Positions 1 through 8,931 are shown, counted from the stretch's first letter. The stretch: DNA of 64,000 nucleotides from Aliirhizobium smilacinae (GCF_006335145.1 NZ_VDMN01000007.1:62001-126000); one strand, 5' to 3'. The notes: generated by a model not told the origin, from the sequence alone. Numbers and translations: made by a program.

Positions 1-16
1 CATTCCGCCTTCGGTA

Positions 17-33
17 ACATTCCCAAGGAATGT
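17..33. other. Short inverted repeat downstream of ldh
   Basis: A 7-base stem (ACATTCC / GGAATGT) encloses the loop CAA, about 55 bases after the ldh stop codon. No T run follows on either strand, so it is not a convincing intrinsic terminator. No other gene is visible in bases 1-86. Confidence 0.35.
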
Positions 34-86
34 CTACCGGCTTCCGCCTCAGTGTACCAGCCGCCGACTACGGACGTCTGCCCAGT

Positions 87-1019
87 TCACAATCCAAGCG
101 AATTGGACAGGTCCTTCAACATCCGGGCGCTGCGTTTCAAGGCCTCGAATTCTTCGTGATCGAGATCCGGCAGCAGATCCGCCGTTACACCCCGTGCGCC
201 GACCACGCGGGGCAGGGACAGGGTGACGTTATCGACACCGGCCACATGCGCCGTCTGGATCGAAACCGAAAGCACCGAGCCTTCGTCGCGCGTGATCGCC
301 CTGACGATGCGGGCGATACCGGCACCGATGCCGTAATAGGTCGCCCCCTTGCCCTCGATGATCTTGTAGGCGGCGTTGCGTACGTCATGGTCGATCGCCT
401 TGCGCACCTCTTCGGTGACCGGCTTGCCCAGTTGCGCCGCAAAGGAGACGAGATCGGCAGAACCCGCGACCGCACCCGACCATGCCAGAACTTCGCTGTC
501 ACCATGTTCGCCGATGACGAAGGCTGGGATGGATTGCGGCGAGATTTCCATGTGCCGGGCAAGCAGGCTGCGGAAGCGGGCCGTATCGAGGATCGTACCG
601 GAGCCAATCACCCTATGCGGCGGCAGACCGGAAATGCTGGCCGTAATATGGGTGATGATATCGACCGGATTGGCAGCGACCAGCAGGATAGGATCAGGCA
701 CGACGGCGAGAATTTCGCTGACGATGCTGCGGATGACAGCCGTATTGCGCCCCAGAAGTTCGAGCCTGCTCTCCCCCGGCCTCTGGCCGACGCCGGCCGA
801 CAACACGACGATACCGGCACCGGCGAGATCCGCATAACCGCCAGCCCTCACCCGCGTCGCAGACATGAACGGCACGGCATGCGAAATGTCCTCGGCCTGC
901 GCGACTGCGAGCGCTTCGTTTTTGTCGACGAATACGATTTCATTGGCGTAACCGGCAATTGCGAGCGCAAAACCCGCCGAACTGCCGACCATACCTGCCC
1001 CGACAATACCTATCTTCAT
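87..1019 (-). CDS. L-lactate/malate dehydrogenase family protein, lactate-like
   Basis: NAD-dependent 2-hydroxyacid dehydrogenase of 310 aa, the usual family length, cytosolic. The Rossmann motif GAGMVG is at residues 7-12. The substrate loop GQRPGESR holds Q79 and R85, and the catalytic histidine is in GEHGDSE (H172). Gln at the specificity position, rather than the Arg of malate dehydrogenases, points to lactate or a similar small 2-oxo acid. It is the last gene of a four-gene minus-strand operon behind a dehydratase, an aldehyde dehydrogenase and an alcohol dehydrogenase, so it probably handles a 2-oxo or 2-hydroxy acid made by that pathway. It is distinct from the TCA-cycle mdh near 30000. 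The exact substrate is inferred, not shown. Confidence 0.85.
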   Translation of the reverse strand: MKIGIVGAGMVGSSAGFALAIAGYANEIVFVDKNEALAVAQAEDISHAVPFMSATRVRAGGYADLAGAGIVVLSAGVGQRPGESRLELLGRNTAVIRSIVSEILAVVPDPILLVAANPVDIITHITASISGLPPHRVIGSGTILDTARFRSLLARHMEISPQSIPAFVIGEHGDSEVLAWSGAVAGSADLVSFAAQLGKPVTEEVRKAIDHDVRNAAYKIIEGKGATYYGIGAGIARIVRAITRDEGSVLSVSIQTAHVAGVDNVTLSLPRVVGARGVTADLLPDLDHEEFEALKRSARMLKDLSNSLGL

Positions 1020-1078
1020 AACAATAACTCCGTGAAAGCCCGACCATACCAGTTCGGCATCACGGTGCCATGCCGAAA

Positions 1079-2203
1079 TCAGCCGATCCGTGTGGCCTTA
1101 AGACGCTCCTCGTCCAGCACCACGCCGAGGCCCGGCACATTCCCCAATTCCAGCCAGCCGTGACTGTGCTTCAGCGACGAGACCATCGGATAATCCCTTC
1201 GCGCCTCGCTCCATTCGGGATTGTCGTAGGGATATTCGAGAAACGGCGCATCGCCGGCGCCAGCCGTCAGATGCGCGTTGGCCAGCACGCCGATCCCGTT
1301 TGTCCAGCTGTGCGGGGTGAACATCACTCCCGCTTCGCGCGCCTGATAGACCAGTCGCCGGCAACCGGTAATGCCGCCGACCAGCGCCACGTCCGGCTGG
1401 ATCACGTCGAAGGCGCGTTCCTCGATGATGTCGCGGAATTCGTAAAGCTCGCGGGTCATTTCGCCACCGGCAATCCTCACCGAAGTCGCCTCCTTCAAGG
1501 CCTTCATGCCCTTGCGGTCGGAACGGAACAGCGGTTCCTCCATCCAGTAGATGTCGAGCTTTTCCAGTTCCTTCGCCACGGAAAGCGCATCCTTGAAGGT
1601 CCAGGCGAGTGTCGTATCCCACGGCATACGCCAGCCCTGATTGCAGTCGACCATCAGCTCCAGCTTCGTCCCCACCCGCGCACGGATCGCTTCCAATGCC
1701 TTCACGTCGTCGCGCCATCCGGAGCGCCCTCCCGACGAAGACGAGAAGCGCACCTTCATCGCCGGAAAACCTTCCCCGACATAACGTTCCGCTTGATCCG
1801 CCATGGCGGAAGGATCACGTAATACGCCGGAGGATGCATAAAGCCGTACCCTGTCGGATCGTCCGCCCAGCATCCGCCAAACCGGCTCGCCGGTGATCTT
1901 GCCGGAAAGGTCCCACAGCGCCAGATCCATCGGCCAGCAGCGGCCATAGTGGAAATTGATATGCGACAGAACCTCGTAATGCCGCTCCAGATGCCGCGGA
2001 TCCTGCCCGATGAACAAATCCTCGTGCCCCTCGAACCCTTTCATCAGATCGCCTGACCCAATCCCTTCGCGCCCCTCGTCATCCCTCACCCGCACGATCG
2101 TCGCATCGAAATGGTTGCGCGCCCGCCCGTCCCAGCTCGCCTTGAACGGCGGATCGAGGGGCAGGCGGTGATAGGAGATGTCGATGGATGTGATACGGCT
2201 CAT
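1079..2203 (-). CDS. Mandelate racemase/muconate lactonizing enzyme family protein (enolase superfamily)
   Basis: 374 aa. Enolase-superfamily enzymes abstract the proton alpha to a carboxylate, using Mg2+; most relatives in sugar catabolism are acid-sugar dehydratases. Visible residues are a K150-V-R152 base motif, metal ligands D186 (DCNQG), E222 or E223 (MEEP) and E248 (GGE), and a His-Asp dyad formed by H298 (TPHSW) and D271 (QPD). The start is the ATG at 2203 because GAGGAGCC lies just upstream. An in-frame ATG further up (2269) has no such site. It follows the aldehyde dehydrogenase by about 100 bases in the same operon. The substrate cannot be read from sequence; an aldonic acid made by the two upstream oxidoreductases is the natural guess. 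Confidence 0.85.
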   Translation of the reverse strand: MSRITSIDISYHRLPLDPPFKASWDGRARNHFDATIVRVRDDEGREGIGSGDLMKGFEGHEDLFIGQDPRHLERHYEVLSHINFHYGRCWPMDLALWDLSGKITGEPVWRMLGGRSDRVRLYASSGVLRDPSAMADQAERYVGEGFPAMKVRFSSSSGGRSGWRDDVKALEAIRARVGTKLELMVDCNQGWRMPWDTTLAWTFKDALSVAKELEKLDIYWMEEPLFRSDRKGMKALKEATSVRIAGGEMTRELYEFRDIIEERAFDVIQPDVALVGGITGCRRLVYQAREAGVMFTPHSWTNGIGVLANAHLTAGAGDAPFLEYPYDNPEWSEARRDYPMVSSLKHSHGWLELGNVPGLGVVLDEERLKATRIG

Positions 2204-2304
2204 GAAACCCGGCTCCTCGTAATGTCCACAGGCGGTTGCCCTTATCGCGTCGCAAGAGACCCCCATCATCCGCCTGCCGGCACGGAAGGAACTAGCTCAA
2301 TCAC

Positions 2305-3804
2305 TCACCCGAACTGCTGCCAGATCGTCTCGTAGTCGCAATATTTGTCGATCGCGTGGACCGAGCGGTCCCGCCCGAAACCGGATTGCTTGAAGCCGCC
2401 GAAAGGGGTGGAAAAATTCGACATGTCATAGGTGTTGATCCACACCGTACCGGCATGCAGCGCTTCCGAAAAGCGATGCGCCCGGTCCATGTCCCTCGTG
2501 AACACGGCACCCGCCAGACCATAGATCGTATCGTTGGCGATCCTTAGCGCCTCCTCTTCGGTGTCGAAGGGAATGGCGGCGAGAACCGGCCCAAAAATTT
2601 CCTGTCGTGCAAGGCTCATGTCGTTGGTCATGTCGACGAAGACGCCAGGCGAAATATAATAGCCGCCTGTCTCGGGCAGAACCTGCTCCGCGCCAAACGC
2701 CCGACGCGCGCCCTCCTTCTCGCCGGCGGCGATCATGCCGAGCACCTTTGCCATATGCGCCTCCTCGATCAGCGCACCGATCTGTGCGGAGGGTTCGAAA
2801 GGATGCGCGAGCGCGATATCGCTTTTCGTCACCGCCTCGATCTTTTCGATCAGCTTGTCCTGCACCGAGCGCTGCACCAGAAGCCGGGTCGAGGCATGGC
2901 ATGTCTCGCCGGAATTGTAGAAACAGCCCCAGGCCACGGCAGATGCAGCAGCATCCAGATCGGCATCCTCGAACACCACGAGCGGCGACTTGCCGCCGAG
3001 TTCCAAAGCCACCCGCTTGACGTTCGATTGCGCCGCATAGCCCATGATCAGCTTGCCGACCTCGGTCGAGCCGGTAAACGCGATCATGTCGACATCCATA
3101 TGCAGCGCCAGAGGTTTGCCCGCCTCCTCACCATAACCGGTGACGACATTGAAGACCCCCGCCGGCAACCCCGCCTCGACCGCCAGTGCCGCAAGCCGGA
3201 TGGCCGACAGCGACGATTGTTCCGCCGGCTTCAGCACCACGGAATTACCGGCCGCGATCGCCGGCCCTAGCTTCCAGGCATCGATGATCATCGGATAGTT
3301 CCACGGCGTGATCGCCCCGATGACGCCGAGCGGCACCTTGCGGACCAGAGCACGGGCATTCGGCCCGGTCGGCGCGATCTCGTCATACAGCTTGTCGATC
3401 ATCTCGCCGTAGAACTGGATGCCATCAGCGCAGAGCCTGACATCGACATTGAGCGACGCCAGAACCGGCTTGCCGACATCGAGCGTTTCCAGCATCGCCA
3501 GTTCTTCGCCGTGGGCGCTGATCAGTTCCGCCCATTTCAGCATGATCTTCTTTTTCTCAAGCGGCTCCTTTTTCCGCCAGACACCGGTCTCGAATGCCAC
3601 CCGCGCCGAAGCGACCGCGGCATCGATATCCACCACCCCACCACGGGCCAACGCCGCGCCCGGCTTGCCATCCATCGGCCGGTTACGGGTAAAGGTTTCT
3701 CCGGAAACCGCGGCGCGATAGTCGCCGTCGATGAAATGACGCCCTTCGAGCTTGAGGGAGGAAAGCGCGCGTTCCCAATAGTCGCGGGTATAGGTCTCGG
3801 TCAT
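2305..3804 (-). CDS. NAD(P)-dependent aldehyde dehydrogenase
   Basis: 499 aa, typical length of the ALDH superfamily, closest in feel to betaine/aminobutyraldehyde dehydrogenases. It oxidises an aldehyde to the acid. Key residues are the cofactor-site motif FTGSTEVG (about 243-250), general base E268 in ELGGKSP and nucleophile C302 in NSGETCHAS. The alcohol dehydrogenase gene ends 12 bases upstream, so the two are probably co-translated, and the product aldehyde of that enzyme is the likely substrate. A Shine-Dalgarno GGAG sits before the ATG. No osmoprotection genes are nearby, so a betaine role is not supported by context. Confidence 0.9.
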   Translation of the reverse strand: MTETYTRDYWERALSSLKLEGRHFIDGDYRAAVSGETFTRNRPMDGKPGAALARGGVVDIDAAVASARVAFETGVWRKKEPLEKKKIMLKWAELISAHGEELAMLETLDVGKPVLASLNVDVRLCADGIQFYGEMIDKLYDEIAPTGPNARALVRKVPLGVIGAITPWNYPMIIDAWKLGPAIAAGNSVVLKPAEQSSLSAIRLAALAVEAGLPAGVFNVVTGYGEEAGKPLALHMDVDMIAFTGSTEVGKLIMGYAAQSNVKRVALELGGKSPLVVFEDADLDAAASAVAWGCFYNSGETCHASTRLLVQRSVQDKLIEKIEAVTKSDIALAHPFEPSAQIGALIEEAHMAKVLGMIAAGEKEGARRAFGAEQVLPETGGYYISPGVFVDMTNDMSLARQEIFGPVLAAIPFDTEEEALRIANDTIYGLAGAVFTRDMDRAHRFSEALHAGTVWINTYDMSNFSTPFGGFKQSGFGRDRSVHAIDKYCDYETIWQQFG

Positions 3805-3816
3805 CGGGAGGTCTCC

Positions 3817-4962
3817 TCAAAGCGTCTTCGGCAAGGACATGATCCGGGCTGCGAAAGCATCGATATCCGCATCGGTTACCTCGCAGATCGTCGAACGGCG
3901 CATCGGCTGGTTTTCCGGCGCCCGCATCTCCGCGGCCAGATCTTCCGCGGAGAACCCATCGAATGCCTTGGGCAAAACCCGTTCTACACCGCAGCGATCC
4001 ATCAGATCTGAAACGAAGCCAGGCACCGCATCTGCATTTTTCAGACCGATCGCGCGGGCGGCTTCGTTGAGATCGGGCGTATCCATGTCGGCGAGCCAGG
4101 AAAGCGTCGCTTCGAAACCCAATGCCGTCGCAAGCCCGTGATGGATGGGCGCAAGCCCCGCCAGCGCATGACTGATGTTGTGCGCGATGGCCGTGCCGCA
4201 ATTGTCGATGGCGATCCCGGCATAACAGGAGCCGAGCAGCACTTTGCCGCGCGCTTCCAGATTGCCCGGCGCCTTGACGGCCGCCTCCAGCGAGCCTGCG
4301 ACCAGCCGCATTGCCTCATGCGCGTAGAGCTTGGCTCCCGCATGGGTGTTGCGGTTGGTCGCGGCCTCGAAGGCGTGAATGAATGCGTCCATGCCGCACC
4401 ATGCCGTCAGGTTCGGCGGCAGCGAAATCGTCAGTGCGGGATCGAGCAGGACCAGATCGGCCTTGGTTTCAGGCCCCCAGATCCAGAGCTTCTTGCCCTC
4501 AGGCCCGGCAAAGATATTGGTCGCGGATGTCTCCGAGCCCGTCCCGGCCGTGGTCGGCACCATGATCTTTTTCAGCGGGTTCTTCGGCAGTGGATTGGCC
4601 GCCAGCGCATAAAACATCGGGTCCTCGCCGGACGCAGCACAGCAGGCGGCGACCTTGGCGATATCCAGCGCCGATCCGCCGCCAATGCCGACCACCACAT
4701 CCGCACCCTTGGCAAGCGCGCTTGCCGCCTGCAGATGCGCGAGCTTCGGTTCGCCGGAAAACTCGCTGTAAAGGCGTGGCTCTATACCAGCCTCCGCCAG
4801 CTCTCCCGCAAGGCGTTTCGCCAGCCCTCCAGACGCCAGAAAACCGTCCATGACGATCAGCACTGCACGAGCGCCGTCGAAACCTCTGATCGCGCCGGCC
4901 AGATCACCAAACAGGCCCGAGCCGAAACGGATATCCGGGATGAAGGACGTGGAAAACTGCAT
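3817..4962 (-). CDS. Iron-containing alcohol dehydrogenase
   Basis: 381 aa, group III (iron-dependent) alcohol dehydrogenase that interconverts an alcohol and an aldehyde or ketone with NAD(P). The nucleotide motif GGGSALD is at residues 94-100 with TAGTGSE at 138-144. Metal ligands are visible as D192 and H196 in DAFIHAFEA, H261 and the HH pair at 274-275. It is the first gene of the operon and is transcribed away from the LysR regulator, so it is the probable entry step of the pathway. The family also includes maleylacetate reductases, but the surrounding enzymes fit a polyol or alcohol substrate better. Confidence 0.88.
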   Translation of the reverse strand: MQFSTSFIPDIRFGSGLFGDLAGAIRGFDGARAVLIVMDGFLASGGLAKRLAGELAEAGIEPRLYSEFSGEPKLAHLQAASALAKGADVVVGIGGGSALDIAKVAACCAASGEDPMFYALAANPLPKNPLKKIMVPTTAGTGSETSATNIFAGPEGKKLWIWGPETKADLVLLDPALTISLPPNLTAWCGMDAFIHAFEAATNRNTHAGAKLYAHEAMRLVAGSLEAAVKAPGNLEARGKVLLGSCYAGIAIDNCGTAIAHNISHALAGLAPIHHGLATALGFEATLSWLADMDTPDLNEAARAIGLKNADAVPGFVSDLMDRCGVERVLPKAFDGFSAEDLAAEMRAPENQPMRRSTICEVTDADIDAFAARIMSLPKTL

Positions 4963-5016
4963 GGCGGCTCACAGGAAAGAAACAATCGCCCACAGTCTGC
5001 ATCACAATTTCAGCTC

Positions 5017-5061
5017 TTCAAATCCATTGAAATATCGGCTTATTTGATGATCTGAGATCAT
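5017..5061. promoter_or_regulatory. Candidate LysR operator region between alcohol dehydrogenase and LysR genes
   Basis: Two dyads lie in the divergent promoter region. TGATCTGAGATCA (5048-5060) has perfect arms and fits the T-N11-A rule of LysR-type regulators; it ends 11 bases before the chosen lysR start. TTCAA-N5-TTGAA (5017-5031) is the second. Their position suits autorepression of lysR plus activation of the divergent operon. Confidence 0.5.
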
Positions 5062-5071
5062 GGAGGAGATC

Positions 5072-5968
5072 ATGCTGGATCGCATACCACTGGAGGCTTT
5101 CCGGGTTTACGACGCGGCCTGCCGGTTCATGAATTTTTCCCGGGCCGGGCGGGAACTGCACATCACCCAGGCCGCGGTCAGCCGTCGCATTCAACGGCTG
5201 GAGGAACAGCTCGGGACAAAACTCTTTACCCGCCGTGGCCGTAACCTTGCGCTGACCCCGCAGGGCGAGCGGTTGGCGCAGCGGGTTCGCGCCACGCTCG
5301 AATATTTGGAAGAGAGCCTCGAGCCATTTCGTGGCGGCGGCTCCGAAACCATCTCGATCGCCGCCAGCGGGTCGGTCTCGCATCTCTGGCTCGCCAAACG
5401 CCTCAAGGATTTCGATAACGGCAATCCCTCCGTTTCCGTCAGACTGCTGACGACGGATGCACCGTCCGAACTCGCCTCCGAAGCCAATGATCTCGTCATC
5501 CTTTATTCCACCGGCGAACATCTACGCTGGAACCTCACCCCCCTGATGAAGGAGGTGCTGCTGCCGGTTGCCTCGCCGGATTTCATCGACAAGCACAGGC
5601 TCGATCCCGTCGCGATCAGCCCCGACGAGATCGCCCGTCTCGACCTGATCGATTATGAGCGCTTCAACGCCCACTGGATTTCGTTTCGCCAATGGTTCGC
5701 GCGGTTGCCCACTCCGCCCAAGGCCCGCATCACGCCCCGGCTATCTTTCTCCACGTATGCGCTGGCGGTCGATGCAGCCCTGCGTGGCGACGGCGTCACG
5801 CTCGGCAGTATCGGTCTCATCGCCGATCAACTGGCCTCGGGCGCGCTCATGGAGTTGGGATCGCAGCGTCTCGAAACCGGTTACGGCTACCATCTCGGTA
5901 TGCCGCGTTATCGCTCGCTGACACCGGGCGCGGCGCGGTTGCACCAGCATCTGCTCTCTGGGCTTTGA
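5072..5968 (+). CDS. LysR-family transcriptional regulator (GcvA-like)
   Basis: 298 aa. The N-terminal winged helix (LEAFRVYDAACRFMNFSRAG, then HITQAAVSRRIQRLEEQLG) is followed by a LysR effector-binding domain to the C-terminus. The pattern resembles GcvA-like regulators. The ATG at 5072 is preferred over the ATG at 5060 because GGAGGAG lies directly in front of it. It is divergent from the four-gene dehydrogenase/dehydratase operon, which is its likely target. The effector is probably a pathway intermediate, by analogy with other LysR pairs; nothing in the sequence names it. Confidence 0.92.
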   Translation: MLDRIPLEAFRVYDAACRFMNFSRAGRELHITQAAVSRRIQRLEEQLGTKLFTRRGRNLALTPQGERLAQRVRATLEYLEESLEPFRGGGSETISIAASGSVSHLWLAKRLKDFDNGNPSVSVRLLTTDAPSELASEANDLVILYSTGEHLRWNLTPLMKEVLLPVASPDFIDKHRLDPVAISPDEIARLDLIDYERFNAHWISFRQWFARLPTPPKARITPRLSFSTYALAVDAALRGDGVTLGSIGLIADQLASGALMELGSQRLETGYGYHLGMPRYRSLTPGAARLHQHLLSGL

Positions 5969-6000
5969 AGCACGGAGGAAGAAACAGCAGCTCAAAACGC

Positions 6001-6029
6001 AAAAAAGCGGCCCGCAAGGACCGCCTTTT
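6001..6029. terminator. Bidirectional intrinsic terminator between lysR and atpC
   Basis: An A-rich tract, a GC stem (AGCGGCC / GGACCGC with one bulge) and CCTTTT lie between the two convergent stop codons. The flanking A and T tracts allow use in both directions, ending lysR and the atp operon. Confidence 0.7.
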
Positions 6030-6049
6030 AAATGCCTTGTCACAAAAAC

Positions 6050-6457
6050 TTATGCTGCGACGACGATGCCGTTCAGCTGCGTCAGGTCCGTCAGGAACTG
6101 TTCGAGCCTGGTCTTGTGCTCGTCGCCGGTCGCCTTGCCGATTTCGGCCTGCGTCGTTTCGATACGACGCTGAAGCGTGTCGACAGTCAGCTCGGCAGCC
6201 GGAATGGCGGCATCCGCCAGAAGCGTGCAGCTCTCCGGCAGGATATCGGCGAAACCGCCGAACACCACGTATTTGGTAACCTGTCCGGAAGCGAGCTTGA
6301 CCGAAACGATACCCGGCTTGATCGTCGTCATCGTCGGCGCATGCTGGGCAAGCACCGTCATTTCGCCAAGCGTCGCCGGGATCACCACTTCGGATACTTT
6401 TTCCGAAACGAGCAGACGCTCGGGGGAAACCAGTTCAAAATTGAAAGCGTCGGCCAT
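6050..6457 (-). CDS. atpC: F1Fo ATP synthase subunit epsilon
   Basis: 135 aa. Epsilon belongs to the rotating central stalk of F1 and regulates ATP hydrolysis. The N-terminal beta-sandwich (ADAFNFELVSPERLL, then PATLGEMTVLAQHAPTMTT) and the short C-terminal helical part are both present. The start at 6457 (MADAFNFEL) matches the family N-terminus; an upstream in-frame ATG at 6475 would add six atypical residues. It is the last gene of atpHAGDC. A 110-base gap with a strong stem-loop separates it from atpD, unlike the tight spacing elsewhere in the operon, which may lower its expression relative to beta. Confidence 0.96.
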   Translation of the reverse strand: MADAFNFELVSPERLLVSEKVSEVVIPATLGEMTVLAQHAPTMTTIKPGIVSVKLASGQVTKYVVFGGFADILPESCTLLADAAIPAAELTVDTLQRRIETTQAEIGKATGDEHKTRLEQFLTDLTQLNGIVVAA

Positions 6458-6526
6458 GAAGGTCCACTTCCCCATAATTCGCAGGCAATTTGCATGTCCT
6501 GCGCGAAATCGCGTGTCTTATGCTGG

Positions 6527-6556
6527 AATGACGCGCCGAAAAACCAGCGCGCCATT
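6527..6556 (-). other. Stem-loop in the atpD-atpC intergenic mRNA
   Basis: Read on the minus strand, a 12-pair stem with a six-base loop (GUUUUU) lies between the atpD stop and the atpC start. Two of the pairs are G-U wobbles on the minus strand and would be A-C mismatches on the plus strand. The fold therefore suits the atp transcript rather than chance DNA symmetry. It has no trailing U run, so processing, stability or attenuation are the likely roles. Confidence 0.6.
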
Positions 6557-6567
6557 TCATTCTTGAA

Positions 6568-7998
6568 TTAAGCGGCTTCAGCCAGCTTCTTGGCTTTTTC
6601 CATCGCTTCTTCGATGGAGCCGACCATGTAGAAGGCTGCTTCCGGCAGATGGTCGTAGTCGCCGTTGACGAGACCTTTGAAGCCCTTGATCGTGTCTTCG
6701 AGAGCAACCAGCTTGCCCGGCGAACCGGTGAAGACTTCGGCAACGAAGAACGGCTGCGACAGGAAGCGCTCGATCTTGCGGGCGCGGGCAACGGTCATCT
6801 TGTCCTCTTCGGACAGTTCGTCCATGCCAAGGATGGCGATGATGTCCTGCAGCGACTTGTAGCGCTGCAGCGTCGTCTGAACCTTACGGGCGATTTCGTA
6901 ATGTTCTTCACCAACGACCAGCGGGTCGAGCATGCGCGACGTCGAGTCGAGCGGATCGACGGCCGGGTAGATACCCTTTTCAGCGATCGAGCGCGACAGA
7001 ACCGTCGTTGCGTCCAGATGGGCGAACGAGGTTGCCGGTGCCGGGTCGGTCAAGTCGTCGGCGGGAACGTAGATGGCCTGAACCGAGGTGATCGATCCGG
7101 TCGTCGTGGTGGTGATGCGTTCCTGCATCTGGCCCATGTCGGTGGCAAGCGTCGGCTGATAACCAACGGCCGAAGGAATACGGCCGAGAAGAGCCGACAC
7201 TTCCGAACCGGCCTGGGTGAAGCGGAAGATGTTGTCGACGAAGAACAGAACGTCCTGGCCCTTGTCGCGGAAGTCTTCAGCGATCGTCAGACCGGTGAGA
7301 GCGACGCGAGCGCGGGCGCCCGGCGGTTCGTTCATCTGACCGTAAACGAGCGCAGCCTTGGAGCCTTCGCCGCCGCCATGCTTGTTGACGTTCGATTCGA
7401 TCATTTCGTGGTAAAGGTCGTTGCCTTCGCGGGTACGCTCACCCACGCCGGCGAATACGGAGTAACCGCCGTGTGCCTTTGCGACGTTGTTGATCAGTTC
7501 CATGATCAGAACCGTCTTGCCAACGCCGGCGCCGCCGAACAGGCCGATCTTGCCGCCCTTTGCGTAAGGCGCGAGCAGATCGACGACCTTGATGCCGGTG
7601 ACCAGGATCTGGCCTTCGGTCGACTGCTCGACATAGGACGGAGCGTCCTGGTGGATCGAGCGAAGGTGGGTGCGGTCCAGCGGACCGGCTTCATCGACCG
7701 GCTCGCCGATGACGTTCATGATGCGGCCGAGCGTCTGCTCGCCGACAGGAACGGAGATCGGAGCGCCCGTGTCGGTGACCTTCTGGCCGCGAACGAGACC
7801 TTCGGTCGAATCCATCGCGATCGTGCGGACCTGGTTTTCACCAAGGTGCTGCGCGACTTCGAGAACCAGACGGTTGCCGTTGTTCTCGGTCTCGAGTGCG
7901 TTGAGGATCGCCGGCAGTTCGCCGTCAAACGCCACGTCGACGACAGCGCCGATAACCTGGGTCACTTTGCCGAGGGACGAGCCCGTTGCGGTAGCCAT
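6568..7998 (-). CDS. atpD: F1Fo ATP synthase subunit beta
   Basis: 476 aa, full length. It carries the catalytic nucleotide sites of F1. The P-loop GGAGVGKTVL, the GERTREGNDLY segment and ALLGRIPSAVGYQPTL are all in place, with the C-terminal DELSEEDKMTV region typical of beta subunits. It lies 23 bases downstream of atpG within atpHAGDC on the minus strand. It is a core gene with no oddities. A long frame open on the opposite strand is only a codon-bias shadow. Confidence 0.99.
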   Translation of the reverse strand: MATATGSSLGKVTQVIGAVVDVAFDGELPAILNALETENNGNRLVLEVAQHLGENQVRTIAMDSTEGLVRGQKVTDTGAPISVPVGEQTLGRIMNVIGEPVDEAGPLDRTHLRSIHQDAPSYVEQSTEGQILVTGIKVVDLLAPYAKGGKIGLFGGAGVGKTVLIMELINNVAKAHGGYSVFAGVGERTREGNDLYHEMIESNVNKHGGGEGSKAALVYGQMNEPPGARARVALTGLTIAEDFRDKGQDVLFFVDNIFRFTQAGSEVSALLGRIPSAVGYQPTLATDMGQMQERITTTTTGSITSVQAIYVPADDLTDPAPATSFAHLDATTVLSRSIAEKGIYPAVDPLDSTSRMLDPLVVGEEHYEIARKVQTTLQRYKSLQDIIAILGMDELSEEDKMTVARARKIERFLSQPFFVAEVFTGSPGKLVALEDTIKGFKGLVNGDYDHLPEAAFYMVGSIEEAMEKAKKLAEAA

Positions 7999-8021
7999 GA
8001 TTCTTACCCTCTTCTTTTCGG

Positions 8022-8900
8022 TCAGAGCGCTTCCGCGCCCGAAATGATTTCGATGAGTTCCTTGGTGATCTGTGCCTGCCGCTGACGGTTGTAGGAAAGC
8101 GTCAGCTTGTTGATCATGTCACCAGCGTTGCGCGTTGCATTGTCCATAGCGGACATCTGCGCACCGTAGAAGGAAGCGTTGTTTTCCAGCAGAGCCCGGA
8201 AGATCTGCACCGCGATGTTCTTCGGCAGCAGCTCGTCGAGGATTTCCTCTTCGCTCGGCTCGTATTCGTAGAACACCGGTGACGCAGCATCGGGCGCTGC
8301 GGCCTCGAATGTCGCCGGAATGATCTGCTTTGCGGTCGCAATCTGTGCGATCACCGACTGGAAGCGCGCGAAGAACAGCGTCGCAACGTCGAACTCGCCG
8401 GCATTGAACATGTCCAGCACCTTGCCCGCAACTTCGTCAGCCTGGACAAAACCGAGCTGCTTCACTTCGCGGAAAGTGATGTAATGGACGATATTGTCCT
8501 TGAACGAACGACGCAGAACGTCGTTGCCCTTGCGGCCGACCGTCAGGATCTTGACCGTCTTGCCCTGTGCGATGAGCTTCAGGGCATGATCGCGTGCAAG
8601 GCGGATGATCGAAGAGTTGAAACCGCCGGCCAGGCCGCGCTCGCCGGTGGCGACGATCAGGAGATGAACCTGATCCTTGCCGGTACCGGAAAGCAACAGT
8701 GGCGCGCCAGCATTGCCGGCATTGGCAGCTGCGAGGCCCGCCAATACCTTGTTCATCCGTTCTGCGTAAGGACGGGCAGCTTCGGCCGCTTCCTGCGCAC
8801 GACGCAGCTTCGCCGCGGCGACCATTTTCATCGCCTTGGTGATCTTCTGTGTCGCCTTGACGGAGGCGATCCGGTTTTTCAGATCCTTAAGTGAAGGCAT
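8022..8900 (-). CDS. atpG: F1Fo ATP synthase subunit gamma
   Basis: 292 aa. Gamma forms the rotor shaft linking the Fo c-ring to the catalytic hexamer. The conserved N-terminal helix (LKNRIASVKATQKITKAMKMVAAAKLRR) and the C-terminal helix (MDNATRNAGDMINKLTLSYNRQRQAQITKE) frame a Rossmann-like middle domain with GERGLAGGFNSSI. It sits between atpA and atpD with short gaps. Its length and both coiled-coil segments are normal. Confidence 0.98.
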   Translation of the reverse strand: MPSLKDLKNRIASVKATQKITKAMKMVAAAKLRRAQEAAEAARPYAERMNKVLAGLAAANAGNAGAPLLLSGTGKDQVHLLIVATGERGLAGGFNSSIIRLARDHALKLIAQGKTVKILTVGRKGNDVLRRSFKDNIVHYITFREVKQLGFVQADEVAGKVLDMFNAGEFDVATLFFARFQSVIAQIATAKQIIPATFEAAAPDAASPVFYEYEPSEEEILDELLPKNIAVQIFRALLENNASFYGAQMSAMDNATRNAGDMINKLTLSYNRQRQAQITKELIEIISGAEAL

Positions 8901-8931
8901 CCGTTATCGGTCCTTAAGCTAGATCCGTACT

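Noticed and set aside
6649..8085. 478-codon open frame opposite atpD
   Set aside because: It is a shadow of the GC-biased codons of atpD. Its composition is unlike a protein and no family is recognisable.
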